From Psychrobacter urativorans (GTDB lineage: Bacteria > Pseudomonadota > Gammaproteobacteria > Pseudomonadales > Moraxellaceae), in contig NZ_CAJHBR010000008.1 of the NCBI RefSeq assembly GCF_904846695.1, positions 49,954 through 113,953 on the forward strand: a stretch of 64,000 nt of DNA. The letters run 5' to 3'. The position numbers and the translations under genes were made by a program. Numbering within the stretch: position 1 is the stretch's first letter; each line of letters begins with the position of its first letter. This document shows positions 19,222-28,055 of the stretch, piece after piece. Below the pieces are notes generated by a model. It worked only from the letters and a program-made list of their open reading frames with translations, had not been told where the DNA came from and ran no database searches.

Positions 19222-19521
19222 GTGAGCACTTTAACTAAGTCTGATATGATCGAGCATCTAATGACTCGCCTCGATTTAACTCGTCAAGAAGGACGTTGTT
19301 TAGTAGAGAATTTCTTTGATGAGCTGTCAGAGAGTTTGATCGAAGGGAAAGAAGTAAAACTTTCAGGCTTTGGTAATTTTGAGCTTAAAGACAAAAATAG
19401 TCGTCCAGGTCGCAATCCAAAGACTGGGGAAGCAGTAGCAGTCTCTGCTCGCCGAGTAGTTACTTTTAAGACCGGTCAAAAGTTCCGTCAAAAGGTTGAT
19501 GAGCGCTTATTTGATGTGTAA
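19222..19521 (+). CDS. ihfA: Integration host factor subunit alpha
   Basis: IHF alpha pairs with IHF beta to bend DNA at specific sites and shapes transcription, replication and recombination complexes. The 99-residue product has the HU/IHF fold with the DNA-intercalating arm [27 protein letters not shown] (about 63-89, with the proline in RNP). The start is GTG at 19222, with AAAGGAG eight bases upstream. Its position after pheT is the classical gammaproteobacterial order pheS-pheT-ihfA. The 220-base gap contains a TATAAT at 19146-19151, so a promoter of its own is likely. Confidence 0.95.
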   Translation: MSTLTKSDMIEHLMTRLDLTRQEGRCLVENFFDELSESLIEGKEVKLSGFGNFELKDKNSRPGRNPKTGEAVAVSARRVVTFKTGQKFRQKVDERLFDV

Positions 19522-19610
19522 TAGTTAGAAATGTTAGCTATAACGATTAACTAGATTATAACTACTTAGCACAGTAAGCCAATTAGTAAAGCAAGCAAAT
19601 ATACTGTAGA

Positions 19611-19665
19611 TAAAGCGGCAAACTAAGCGACATATTAATGTTTCTTAGTTTGCCGCTTTATTTTT
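19611..19665 (+). terminator. Intrinsic terminator of ihfA
   Basis: A perfect 17-base stem (19611-19627 with 19644-19660) and a 16-base loop are followed by TTTTT. This is among the strongest hairpins in the window and closes the pheST-ihfA unit. Confidence 0.88.
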
Positions 19666-19784
19666 GCCATTATTAATATTATTTAGCATTACTTAGTAGG
19701 TTTAATACTATTAAACATCAATAATGCAAATAGGGACCTATCCTGCTGGCAAAACTTTATGACACTATTGAAACCGTGCTATAT

Positions 19785-19868
19785 AGGAACTTGCAGACAG
19801 GAACTTGCAGACAGGAACTTGCAGACAGGAACTTGTAGACAGGAACTTGTAGATAGAAGCTTGCAGTG
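19785..19868. repeat. 14-bp minisatellite, about six units
   Basis: AGGAACTTGCAGAC is repeated head to tail: units at 19785, 19799 and 19813 are identical, those at 19827 and 19841 differ by one or two bases, and a degenerate sixth starts at 19855. The array lies between ihfA and the BLUF locus, about 250 bases before the first gene of that locus. The unit is not a multiple of three and does not lie in a gene. It could vary in copy number between strains. Confidence 0.9.
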
Positions 19869-20121
19869 GTAGACAAACCGCTCATTGAGTTTATTAGCTG
19901 ACCATGGAATTATATATTGGTATTAACCTCAGATAGGCTATGCAATAATATACAAAGCTCGATAATCAATTACTCCCTGCTATAAGTAAGCAATATAACT
20001 AAGATTTCACTACTACTTATAAAGTTACAGGTGAATGGCTTAACTGCTTAGATCACAAAATTATTCGGTTAGCATCATTTTGCTAAAATACTAGTCTGAA
20101 TATCTGCGTTGGATTAAAAAA

Positions 20122-20853
20122 ATGGATAGTAATGATGTGTATCAAAAAAGCAATTCAGGTCGAGAAGAAATTAGAAATCAAACTTTGGGTGTGTTGCCAA
20201 GAGAGGCTAGAACACTACTAATCACTATCGATGGTAAAAAAACTTATCAAAATTATCTGGACTCGCTTAATGACAATGATATGTTTGCTGAGTTTGGTGG
20301 TATAACACCGCTATTCGAATTACTTGTGGATTTTCAATGCATTGAGCTTAGCCCGCAGAGTAAGGCTAACGCTGCACAACTGCCCAGAAATGTTGTTAAC
20401 CAACCGCAATCTACTACGTTTACACAGCCAGACGGTCTCTCTACTACCAGATCTGAAGTAAATACAGCGCTTAATAATAGACAGACAAGTGTTGATCATT
20501 ATCAGGCTAGTCGATCTTCCGTTATAGCTTTTGACGCAGTGGCAACTCAAGTGCATGATGAAGCTGAGCTTGCTGCTGAGTTCAATAATGTTGCAAACCA
20601 TAAGCTTGCTGCTAAAGAGGGCTATGTTAACAGTAAAGCTCCTAAAGTCAGCTATGAAACCATAAAGTCAGACTTGGCAACTTATATAGAAAAAAATCTG
20701 CCCGCCCAAGAGGCTTGGGGTTATCTATTAAGTCTAGAGCGATGTGAAAACGATTCGCAGTTATTGGCTCTAGTGCAACGAATTCAGCAGGCTATTAATG
20801 GCAATAATATGGCGTGGGATATGGATAATTATATGCAAGCGCTGAGAAAATAA
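20122..20853 (+). CDS. Protein of unknown function preceding tandem BLUF genes
   Basis: I do not recognise this 243-residue soluble protein. Residues 15-85 (LGVLPREARTLLITIDGKKTYQNYL ... GGITPLFELLVDFQCIEL) look like a compact helical domain, perhaps winged-helix-like, of the kind that begins with LP-x-x-x-R-x-L-L-x-x-I-D-G-x-x. Residues 88-165 are polar and low-complexity. Residues 170-243 are helical, with conserved-looking aromatic positions (EAWGYLLSLERC, MAWDMDNYMQALRK). No signal peptide or membrane segment is seen. About 90 bases separate it from the first BLUF gene on the same strand, so a role in the same light response is a reasonable inference. Confidence 0.6.
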   Translation: MDSNDVYQKSNSGREEIRNQTLGVLPREARTLLITIDGKKTYQNYLDSLNDNDMFAEFGGITPLFELLVDFQCIELSPQSKANAAQLPRNVVNQPQSTTFTQPDGLSTTRSEVNTALNNRQTSVDHYQASRSSVIAFDAVATQVHDEAELAAEFNNVANHKLAAKEGYVNSKAPKVSYETIKSDLATYIEKNLPAQEAWGYLLSLERCENDSQLLALVQRIQQAINGNNMAWDMDNYMQALRK

Positions 20854-20945
20854 GGGTTACAGTCTCTGTTACCGGACGTACTATAGTGCAAGTTAGTATT
20901 CTTATATTGGTTCTTATTTCAGTTTTTACTTGACCGGAGTCCGTT

Positions 20946-21473
20946 ATGGCAATAGCTGAACCTTTAAAAAGTAGTCATGCAAAAATGATGAATGGCGAGC
21001 ATATCATGGTGCGCCTAACTTATATTAGTCGTTATAACAGCTATAATTTAAAGGGCGAAGTATCTAGTATCCTTGCGCAAGCGCAACAGAATAATAGTCA
21101 AAATGGCATTACTGGCGCTTTAATATTTAATCATAATTACTTTTTGCAAAGTATTGAAGGCTCCAGACCTGTTATTAATGATCTGTTAAGAAAATTGGTC
21201 AAAGATGAGCGGCATTTTTCGTTACAGGTTATTGAATGTAGCGAGATTGAACAACGTCGCTGGGATAAATGGTCGATGAAATATCTGATTCCTAGCGTAG
21301 ATAATAAAGAGCATTCGCTTAAGTTTTCAGCAGGTACTGAGTTCAATCCTTATTTAATGAGTACTAAGCAAATTATGCTGTTTATTGATGCTCTGTCGAA
21401 ACAACAACAGCGACAAGAACAACAACACAAACAAGCAATAGAAAAGAAGAAATCTTGGTTTGGTAGGAGATAG
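20946..21473 (+). CDS. Short BLUF-domain blue-light sensor (first of two)
   Basis: BLUF domains bind FAD and sense blue light through a Tyr-Gln hydrogen-bond switch. In this 175-residue protein the key residues are present: Tyr26 (LTYISR), Asn50 (QQNNSQNGITG), Gln68 (YFLQSIEG), Trp109 and Met111 (DKWSM). They are spaced exactly as AppA Tyr21, Asn45, Gln63, Trp104 and Met106. The C-terminal part is a short helical cap and a basic Gln-rich tail; there is no enzymatic output domain, so it probably signals by protein contact, as BlsA or PixD do. CGGAG precedes the ATG. A paralogue follows 70 bases downstream. Confidence 0.92.
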   Translation: MAIAEPLKSSHAKMMNGEHIMVRLTYISRYNSYNLKGEVSSILAQAQQNNSQNGITGALIFNHNYFLQSIEGSRPVINDLLRKLVKDERHFSLQVIECSEIEQRRWDKWSMKYLIPSVDNKEHSLKFSAGTEFNPYLMSTKQIMLFIDALSKQQQRQEQQHKQAIEKKKSWFGRR

Positions 21474-21544
21474 TTGGCTTTTAGTAGGGTAGTTACCACC
21501 GTTAGCCCCTCTACATTGAATATTTTTTATATAAGAGATAACCG

Positions 21545-21976
21545 ATGATCGAGAATAATACTGACGCCCATATTTTAGTTAGCATGACTTATGCCAGTCG
21601 TGCTAACTCTGATGTATCGGCTAATGATTTTAATGAGATTTTGCAACAAGCCCAACGTAACAATGCCGCCAATGGTATCACTGGTATGCTTATTTTTAAT
21701 AAGGATTATTTTCTACAAACCATTGAAGGACCAAGAGCGCAGATCAATCGATTGCTGTATAGTTTGATTGCTGATCAGCGCCATCATGATCTGCAATTGA
21801 TTGAGACTCGTGAATTAAAGCATAGATTATGGGCTAAATGGTCAATGAATTATGCTTCTCCAACTGAAGAAAACGCCGCCATTTATCTTAAATATTCTAC
21901 TACTGTCAGCTTTAATCCCTACTTGCTAAATGCTGAATCGGCCAACGATTTGATGCGTGAACTTAGTGAGGTTTGA
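21545..21976 (+). CDS. Short BLUF-domain blue-light sensor (second of two)
   Basis: A 143-residue paralogue of the preceding protein, with the same BLUF core and all switch residues: Tyr16 (MTYASR), Asn40, Gln58 (YFLQTIEG), Trp99 and Met101 (AKWSM). Both paralogues share the unusual end motif FNPYL after the BLUF fold, so they arose by duplication. It lacks the basic Gln-rich tail of the first copy. The two could form different complexes or heterodimers. The gene is followed by the strong palindromic terminator at 22177-22206. Confidence 0.92.
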   Translation: MIENNTDAHILVSMTYASRANSDVSANDFNEILQQAQRNNAANGITGMLIFNKDYFLQTIEGPRAQINRLLYSLIADQRHHDLQLIETRELKHRLWAKWSMNYASPTEENAAIYLKYSTTVSFNPYLLNAESANDLMRELSEV

Positions 21977-22176
21977 TCGGAGCAGCTGCTAGCTTGATAC
22001 TAAGAGTCTAGTGATCAATCAGGCATTATAAAGAGATATTGATGAGGGTTTTTAATAGTGCTAGATATTCCCTATAAGGCTTTATATAGCTGTAGATATG
22101 TGGACAACAATTATAGAAATACAGTCAGAACTCAAAATACTTGCGAGTAAGGATGAAATTACTAAATTTTTGCCAT

Positions 22177-22206
22177 AAAAAAAGAGAGCTTAAGCTCTCT
22201 TTTTTT
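22177..22206. terminator. Bidirectional intrinsic terminator
   Basis: A perfect 30-base palindrome with seven A residues on one side and seven or more T on the other lies between the rightward BLUF operon and a leftward lipoprotein gene. It can end transcripts from both. Confidence 0.9.
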
Positions 22207-22239
22207 TGTACAAAATAACTATTATTTATATAATAATAA

Positions 22240-22587
22240 TTATTTAGTAGCTGGCTCAACAACAACAACTTCGTCAGCAGCGATAACAGCTGGATCAGTT
22301 GCTACATCAGTAGTAGCAGTAGCAGTACCGTCTACTGGAACTTCAGCATCAACTTCGCTAGTTGCAGTTGCTTCAGCAGCATTGTCAACAGCTACAGCAG
22401 CGTCAGCTACAGCAGCATCAGCTACAGGAGTAGCTTCGTCAGCTTTGTTTAGCTCTTCAGTTGCATCAACAACGTCAGCTTTTGCATCAGCAATGTCTTC
22501 AGCAGCGTTTTCTTTGTTGCTATCACAAGCAGTTAAGCCCATAGTAGCGGCCATGATACCAGCTAGAGCAAGTAATTTAAGTTTCAT
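22240..22587 (-). CDS. Small Ala/Val/Asp-rich lipoprotein
   Basis: A 115-residue secreted lipoprotein. The N-terminus MKLKLLALAGIMAATMGLTAC ends in the lipobox LTAC, with Cys21 as the lipidation site and Asp22 next, which in E. coli would favour inner-membrane retention. The mature chain is low-complexity and acidic, with repeated DAAVADAAVAV-like stretches; no known domain is seen. The ATG at 22587 has GGAGA upstream, so the longer frame is rejected. Lgt in this window would act on it. Confidence 0.8.
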   Translation of the reverse strand: MKLKLLALAGIMAATMGLTACDSNKENAAEDIADAKADVVDATEELNKADEATPVADAAVADAAVAVDNAAEATATSEVDAEVPVDGTATATTDVATDPAVIAADEVVVVEPATK

Positions 22588-23013
22588 ACGATATTCTCCG
22601 GAAAATGAAATGAGCAATAGACATAACTAAAGGTTGAACTTCCAGTTTATTTTTGGAGATCAACTACTCTTGGTTACAGCTACTCAGCTTGCACGCATTC
22701 TATATCTTTTTTAAGTAAATGAAAAGAGTTTATACCATTAATTAACAATAAATATGTAAATAATATTTACAAGCTCGACTTTTATATAAGTTTAATACAA
22801 GTTAATAGCGTAATGGACGTATAATTTGCTAAATTGAAGCCAGTAAAAATAGTTAGTAGCTTAGACAAAGGTTATCGGCTCTTTGGCTATACATTAAATT
22901 AAATAGAGTTGCTATCAGTAGATTTTGATACTTTACCCACAAGAGTATGTATTGGCTTAAAGGGTTAAGTGTCGACAGCGCCTGATATATATTGTTGTGA
23001 ATTGGAGAATATT
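22588..23013. other. Divergent intergenic region
   Basis: About 425 bases separate the leftward lipoprotein from the rightward metallopeptidase and should contain both promoters. It is AT-rich and I could not pick out a convincing hexamer pair. No RNA gene is seen. Confidence 0.4.
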
Positions 23014-23904
23014 ATGAAATGGCAAGGTAGAAGGGGTAGCTCTAACGTCCGTACTAGTAGTGGCGGCGGCGGTAAGATAATGGGTGGCGGTATTGGCGGT
23101 ATTATTATCGCTGGTATTTTATGGTTAGTGTTTGGAGTCAACCCAATGACTGCATTGCAAACTGGTCAAGTAGTAGCTGGTGGTGGCAGTAATAACTCAA
23201 CTCAACCAGCTACTAGAGATGATCGAGATACCCAGTTTGTAAAAGTTGTGCTGGCGGATACTGAAGAGGTGTGGGGTCAAGTATTTAAAGAAGGTGGGCA
23301 GACTTATAAGGATCCCTCACTAGTGCTATTCAAAGGGCAGATCAATTCAGCTTGTGGTAGTGCTACTTCAGCGACGGGACCTTTTTATTGTCCTGGTGAT
23401 CAGACAGTGTATCTAGATACTTCATTTTTTGTAGAAATGCGTCAAAACTTTGGTATTAGTGGTGATCAACAACAGTCAGGCGATGAAGAAAACCGTGATA
23501 AAGCTGGTGACTTTGCGCAGGCTTATGTCATTTCGCACGAAGTAGGTCATCATGTGCAGACCTTGCTGGGTATCTCCCAACAAGTCAGCGAAGCTAGTCG
23601 CCAAGTTACTCGTGCCCAAGCGAATAAACTTTCGGTATTACAAGAGCTACAAGCAGATTGCTTCGCTGGGGTATGGGCCAACCGTAATCAACAGCGTGTA
23701 CAGTTCTTAGAAGCAGGCGATGTTGAGGAAGCTATCAATGCTGCCGGACAAATTGGTGATGATAGATTAGCGCGCGCTAGTGGCGGAGCAGTGGTTCCCG
23801 ATAACTTCACTCATGGTACGAGTCAGCAACGTGTGCAATGGTTTACTCGTGGTTTGGAAAGCGGCAATATCCAAAGCTGTGATACTTTTAGCGGTGGATT
23901 ATAG
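23014..23904 (+). CDS. Neutral zinc metallopeptidase (YpfJ/DUF2342-like)
   Basis: A 296-residue membrane-anchored protein of the YpfJ family. After a short basic segment (MKWQGRRGSSNVRT) comes a glycine-rich membrane helix (GGGIGGIIIAGILWLVFG, about 25-42), then an extracytoplasmic domain with the zinc-binding motif VISHEVGHHVQTL. Downstream, LQELQADCFAGVWA provides the likely third ligand and GTSQQRVQWFTRGLESG closes the family core. The ATG at 23014 has GGAGA upstream; an earlier GTG frame adds an unlikely peptide. The natural substrate is unknown. Confidence 0.88.
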   Translation: MKWQGRRGSSNVRTSSGGGGKIMGGGIGGIIIAGILWLVFGVNPMTALQTGQVVAGGGSNNSTQPATRDDRDTQFVKVVLADTEEVWGQVFKEGGQTYKDPSLVLFKGQINSACGSATSATGPFYCPGDQTVYLDTSFFVEMRQNFGISGDQQQSGDEENRDKAGDFAQAYVISHEVGHHVQTLLGISQQVSEASRQVTRAQANKLSVLQELQADCFAGVWANRNQQRVQFLEAGDVEEAINAAGQIGDDRLARASGGAVVPDNFTHGTSQQRVQWFTRGLESGNIQSCDTFSGGL

Positions 23905-23989
23905 TCTCTAAGTATCGCCGTATTATCAGTAAATAGCTTAGGACTAAAGGTATAATTTTTTAGATTAAAGGACAGTTATTTAAGCCAAA

Positions 23990-24019
23990 AAAAGCCCACA
24001 ACTTAGATTGTGGGCTTTT
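23990..24019. terminator. Bidirectional intrinsic terminator
   Basis: AAAAGCCCACAA (23990-24001) and TTGTGGGCTTTT (24008-24019) form a perfect 12-base stem with a six-base loop. It lies between the rightward metallopeptidase gene and a leftward lipoprotein gene. Confidence 0.88.
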
Positions 24020-24046
24020 AACATCAATCTGACCAAAAACTATTTA

Positions 24047-24292
24047 TTAGTTTTTAGTTTTGTCATAGATATAACCACCTGCACCACCGACAGCAGCACC
24101 CGCTAGAGCACCACGAGCGATATCTTTACTATCGCCTTTACTTTTAATAAGTGCGCCTGCAACTGCACCAGCAGTAGCTGCTTTAGTAGTGTTACTTACG
24201 CCACTGTTATAACCACCAGTAGAGTTACAACCAGTCATAATTAAAGCGGTACTAGTAATAGCGGTCATCGCGATAGTTTTAGCAAATTTCAT
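24047..24292 (-). CDS. Small glycine-zipper lipoprotein
   Basis: An 81-residue lipoprotein: the signal MKFAKTIAMTAITSTALIMTGC has a lipobox-like MTGC, with Cys22 followed by Asn. The mature part contains AATAGAVAGALI and ARGALAGAAVGGAGGYIYD, glycine-zipper repeats of the type found in 17-kDa surface antigen and SlyB/YMGG-like proteins, which insert in or cross membranes. AGGTGATG lies just upstream of the ATG at 24292. Function is unknown; an outer-membrane location is likely. Confidence 0.82.
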   Translation of the reverse strand: MKFAKTIAMTAITSTALIMTGCNSTGGYNSGVSNTTKAATAGAVAGALIKSKGDSKDIARGALAGAAVGGAGGYIYDKTKN

Positions 24293-24708
24293 ATCATCAC
24301 CTATTAAATGAAGCAAAATGATAATAAGTACTTTTAATAATTAATCAAAATAGCCATTTGGGCGCTATTTTTAGATAATTACTAGCTAGGATAACTAGCA
24401 AAGCACTTATTAACAATTTTTGATTGAGTGTATTAGTATCAATATTGATAATACCTTGTTACTAGTGTTGGAGTCGTAGTAGAAACGCTAAGCTTTGCAC
24501 ATGCAATGTAAGTGATGTTGCGCTTATATGTCGTGAGTAGGGCTTTGACTTAGTTTTCTTGTATTCATCATGATAATACGCTAACTAACTAGCACTGAAG
24601 TGTAAGCCAAAAAAAAGACCGCTATAAGCGATCTCCTTTTTATGACTGCAAGATAATAGCAACCCTATTAACTTTAGGTTGAATATTAATAACTCTAGCT
24701 AACAACTT
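24293..24708. other. Interval between lipoprotein gene and rho
   Basis: About 415 bases containing the rho terminator (24609-24641) and the presumed promoter of the leftward lipoprotein. No gene or structured RNA is recognisable in the rest. Confidence 0.4.
24609..24634 (-). terminator. Intrinsic terminator of rho
   Basis: AGACCGCT and AGCGATCT pair around ATA. The single odd pair is a G-U wobble when read on the minus strand, and a run of A residues on the plus strand gives a U tract in that direction. It therefore fits the leftward rho transcript. Confidence 0.7.
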
Positions 24709-25977
24709 CTAGTTTTGAGATTTACGTTTCATCTGGTCAAAGAACTCATCATTGGTTTTAGCTTCTTTGAGACGGTCCAATAAGAATTCAGTAGCTTGTA
24801 CCCCATCCATCGGCTGTAACAATTTGCGTAGAATCCAAACTTTACGCAGCTTATCTTCATCGAGCAAGCGTTCTTCACGACGAGTACCAGACTTTTTGAT
24901 ATTAATAGCTGGGAAAACGCGTTTTTCTGCCAAATCACGTTCTAGAGTGATTTCTTGGTTACCAGTACCTTTGAATTCTTCAAAGATTACGCTGTCCATT
25001 TTACTACCAGTATCAATCAAAGCGGTGGCGATAATAGTCAAGCTACCCCCTTCTTCGATGTTACGAGCAGCACCGAAGAAGCGTTTTGGCCGTTCTAAAG
25101 CATTTGAATCAAGACCACCAGTCAGTACTTTACCCGATGACGGAATAACGGTGTTATAAGCACGGGCAAGACGAGTGATGGAGTCAAGTAAGATAACCAC
25201 ATCTTGCTTATGCTCTACTAAGCGCTTGGCTTTTTCGATAACCATATCAGCGACTTGTACATGGCGCTGTGGGGGTTCATCAAAAGTTGAGGCGACCACT
25301 TCACCACGTACAGTACGTACCATCTCTGTCACTTCTTCTGGGCGCTCATCAATCAGTAATACAATCAAATAGCATTCAGGATTGTTACGAGTGATCGCTT
25401 GAGCGATGGTTTGCAGCAGTACCGTTTTACCAGCCTTAGGTGGTGCTACGATAATTGAGCGCTGACCTTTACCAATAGGAGCAATCAGGTCAATAATACG
25501 ACCCGTCAAGTCTTCGGTAGTACCATTACCTGATTCAAGCTTAAGCTGCTCAGTTGGGAACAGAGGGGTCAAGTTCTCAAAAATAAGCTTATGGCGTGAG
25601 CGATCAGGAGTATCAAAGTTGATTTCTCCCACCTTTAATAAGGCAAAATAACGCTCAGAGTCTTTTGGCGGACGGATAGTACCGGCAATACTGTCACCAG
25701 TCTTGAGACTGAAACGTCGAATCTGACTAGGACTGACATAAATGTCATCAGGACCTGCCAAATATGAGCCTTCAGAAGAACGCAAAAAGCCAAAACCATC
25801 TGGTAGTACTTCTAGTACCCCGTCGCCATAGATGGCTTCGCCGTTACGGGCATGGGTTTTTAGAATAGCAAAGATAATGTCTTGCTTACGGCTACGAGCC
25901 ATATTATCAAGGCCCATTTCTTTGGCGATGGTCAATAGCTCAGCGATTGATTTTTTCTTTAATTCAGTTAAATTCAT
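24709..25977 (-). CDS. rho: Transcription termination factor Rho
   Basis: Rho is the hexameric RNA-dependent ATPase that ends transcription of untranslated RNA. The 422-residue protein starts [22 protein letters not shown]. Next come the OB-fold primary RNA site ([18 protein letters not shown]), the Walker A motif [12 protein letters not shown], Walker [16 protein letters not shown], the Q/R loop region [12 protein letters not shown] and the C-terminal RREERLL. The ATG at 25977 matches the family start; a longer frame adds 20 implausible residues. trxA lies upstream on the same strand, but a terminator and a strong promoter separate them. Confidence 0.97.
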   Translation of the reverse strand: MNLTELKKKSIAELLTIAKEMGLDNMARSRKQDIIFAILKTHARNGEAIYGDGVLEVLPDGFGFLRSSEGSYLAGPDDIYVSPSQIRRFSLKTGDSIAGTIRPPKDSERYFALLKVGEINFDTPDRSRHKLIFENLTPLFPTEQLKLESGNGTTEDLTGRIIDLIAPIGKGQRSIIVAPPKAGKTVLLQTIAQAITRNNPECYLIVLLIDERPEEVTEMVRTVRGEVVASTFDEPPQRHVQVADMVIEKAKRLVEHKQDVVILLDSITRLARAYNTVIPSSGKVLTGGLDSNALERPKRFFGAARNIEEGGSLTIIATALIDTGSKMDSVIFEEFKGTGNQEITLERDLAEKRVFPAINIKKSGTRREERLLDEDKLRKVWILRKLLQPMDGVQATEFLLDRLKEAKTNDEFFDQMKRKSQN

Positions 25978-26333
25978 AGAGTAGTCATTAGCAATTTGTC
26001 GGGTGGGAACTGCGATTAGCAGCACAACCCACGACATTGATTTAGAACAACGTTAGTATAGTAATAGGATGTGTGCGCAAAGTTGATCTTTATACAGATC
26101 CAATTCCTATACATCAAATTATCACCTGCTGTACATTGACAGTACTGAGTGAAAATAAGAACGATAGAAAAGGCTACATAAAGGGATACGATAAGCATTT
26201 ACTGCTAATAATCGTATTTAGTCATTTTATTCAATTATTGTATTCAGTAGCGATAAATGTGTTTTATAGTGATAAACACAGGGAGAACAGCGACAAGACG
26301 CTTATGAAAATACTATATTTTTCTTGTCACAAG

Positions 26334-26363
26334 ACTATACGGTTTTCACGATACGCTTGTCAA
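26334..26363 (-). promoter_or_regulatory. Strong sigma-70 promoter of rho
   Basis: On the minus strand a perfect TTGACA (plus-strand 26358-26363) and a TATAGT (plus-strand 26334-26339) are 18 bases apart. Transcription would start near 26327, giving rho an untranslated leader of about 350 bases (down to 25977). In E. coli rho is autoregulated in its leader. A similar role here is an inference. Confidence 0.7.
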
Positions 26364-26415
26364 TTATTTTTACTAAAAAAGTCGTATAATTAAATAGTTT
26401 GCGATGAACGTTAGC

Positions 26416-26450
26416 GAAAAGCCATTATCTGGAGAAGATAATGGCTTTTC
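26416..26450 (-). terminator. Intrinsic terminator of trxA
   Basis: A perfect 15-base stem (26416-26430 with 26436-26450) has a five-base loop. Stretches of A at the left end give a U tract for leftward trxA transcripts. It insulates trxA from the rho promoter at 26334-26363. Confidence 0.85.
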
Positions 26451-26511
26451 AGAACTCTATTTAACCACCGATTAATCAGTGATAAATTGGGCAAAATTAG
26501 CTAGCAATGTT

Positions 26512-26838
26512 TTACAAGTGCTTGTCTAGTACTTTAGCCAATTCACTTTTAGGCTGTAGGCCCATTACTGAATCAACTTTTTCGCCGTTTTTGAAGACGA
26601 ATAAGGTAGGAATGTTACGAATACCAAAACGACTCGCAGCTTGTGGGTTACTATCCACGTCCACTTTAACGATTTTAACTTTACCTTGGTATTCGGCAGC
26701 TAAGTCTTCTAAGATAGGAGCAATAGCTTTACAAGGTCCACACCAAGTGGCCCAAAAATCCACTAAAACTGGTACATCAGCTTGCAATACATCTTGGTCA
26801 AAGTTGTCATCAGTGGTATTAACGATAAGGTCAGACAT
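26512..26838 (-). CDS. trxA: Thioredoxin
   Basis: A 108-residue cytoplasmic disulfide reductant with the active site WATWCGPCKAIAP (the CGPC pair at about residues 32-35), the cis-proline segment IRNIPTLFVFKNG and the terminal FVFKNGEKVDSVMG region. Length and sequence are typical for E. coli-type Trx1. It is upstream of rho on the same strand, the common order in gammaproteobacteria. AGAGAG precedes the ATG. Confidence 0.97.
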   Translation of the reverse strand: MSDLIVNTTDDNFDQDVLQADVPVLVDFWATWCGPCKAIAPILEDLAAEYQGKVKIVKVDVDSNPQAASRFGIRNIPTLFVFKNGEKVDSVMGLQPKSELAKVLDKHL

Positions 26839-27215
26839 TATTTTCTCTCTTGTTTTGTGGTCTCTTTAGTACATCGACTCTATATCACTATAGCAGCCAA
26901 TCAAAATTGCTACCAGTTATGCTATAAATATTATTAGTAGCAATCATCAAATATTAGTCAATGGCTAAAGAAGTATTATGAATGAATAACAATATGTCAT
27001 TATATTAACATGTTTATCAGCAGTTACTAGCGCATGGCTGGTTGAATTACTCAACAACTAATATTAGTACAATAAATCGAAACCCAACCCTAGTTACTGT
27101 CAATAACCCATTAACTCATCTGATACCTTATAGACTTTTAGTCATAAACCTGTAAAAAAATACTTTTCAACCCAGACAATCAGTAATCAATAACCAAAAA
27201 ATAAGTGGTCATTTT
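26839..27215. other. Divergent region between trxA and the pseudouridine synthase gene
   Basis: About 375 AT-rich bases that should hold the promoters of both flanking genes. No convincing repeat, RNA gene or small reading frame is seen. Confidence 0.4.
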
Positions 27216-27929
27216 ATGCCTTACGATAGTAATACCATCACTGCTCTAAATATCCAAGAGACTCAATACCAAGCCAGTTTCTTTGAAGACTTTGCGCAAC
27301 AAGTCACAGTGTATGAAGATGAAGATATTTGGGTAGTAGATAAGCCGGCAAGCTTACTCAGTGTCGATGGCAAGACCCTCAAAGTCAGTCTGCTATCACG
27401 ACTAGAGCGTGTTAATCCACAAGTGAAACTAATACATCGCTTAGATATGGACACTTCAGGTCTCCTAATATTCGGCAAAAATGCTGCGGCGCAAACTCAT
27501 ATTAGTAAACAGTTTATTGAGCGCTTGCCGCAAAAGACTTATGAGGCACGAGTATTTGGTGCTTGGGAAACGGTAGGGGCAACTGGCAAAATATCAGTAC
27601 CAGTACGTTATGAACCTGCGACTAAGCCGCGCCATATCGTTGATCCTGACTGGCATAAAAATGCTTTAACCCACTACCAAATACTCAGTCATGAAGAGTG
27701 CGCTGGTCAAACGGTAACGCGAGTAGCCTTAAAGCCGGTCACTGGCCGTAGTCATCAGCTGCGGGTACATATGGTGCACTGCGGTCATGTGATCATCGGT
27801 GATCCTATTTATGCTGAAGATAAAGCCTTAACCATTACCGCGCGGCTAAATTTACATGCGCACCAATTGCGCCTTAAGCATCCAGTATTAGGGGCTTGGA
27901 TGGATTGGGAGAGTCCTTGCCCTTTTTAA
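27216..27929 (+). CDS. RluA-family pseudouridine synthase
   Basis: A 237-residue enzyme that isomerises uridine in rRNA or tRNA. It has the catalytic motif HRLDMDTSGLLIFGK (the Asp after HRL) and the downstream LKPVTGRSHQLRVHM and GHVIIGDPIY motifs typical of RluA/RluC/RluD. The N-terminal VYEDEDIWVVDKPASLLSVDG is the family's first conserved block. No S4 domain precedes it, which together with its short length favours the RluA type (23S rRNA position 746 and tRNA position 32). Exact specificity cannot be read from the sequence. Confidence 0.88.
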   Translation: MPYDSNTITALNIQETQYQASFFEDFAQQVTVYEDEDIWVVDKPASLLSVDGKTLKVSLLSRLERVNPQVKLIHRLDMDTSGLLIFGKNAAAQTHISKQFIERLPQKTYEARVFGAWETVGATGKISVPVRYEPATKPRHIVDPDWHKNALTHYQILSHEECAGQTVTRVALKPVTGRSHQLRVHMVHCGHVIIGDPIYAEDKALTITARLNLHAHQLRLKHPVLGAWMDWESPCPF

Positions 27930-28055
27930 CTGATGTTTTTAATTATTGAAGTAAAACAAGCAAAAATGAATAAGACTAGCAACAGGTAGCAAGGCAGTGA
28001 CAAATTAGCCTGGCAATCAAATTATCAAAGAATACTATTATTAAGGGATATTATT

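Noticed and set aside
19785..19868. CRISPR array
   Set aside because: The 14-base units are contiguous with no spacers and no cas genes are present; it is a minisatellite.
26357..26390. Rightward promoter TTGTCA and TATAAT near 26.36-26.39 kb
   Set aside because: The hexamers are 22 bases apart, too far for sigma-70; the same region gives a good leftward promoter instead.
26073..26393. A 106-codon rightward frame in the region between rho and trxA
   Set aside because: It has no ribosome site, resembles no family, and overlaps the trxA-side promoter and leader of rho on the opposite strand. Composition looks like random AT-rich DNA.
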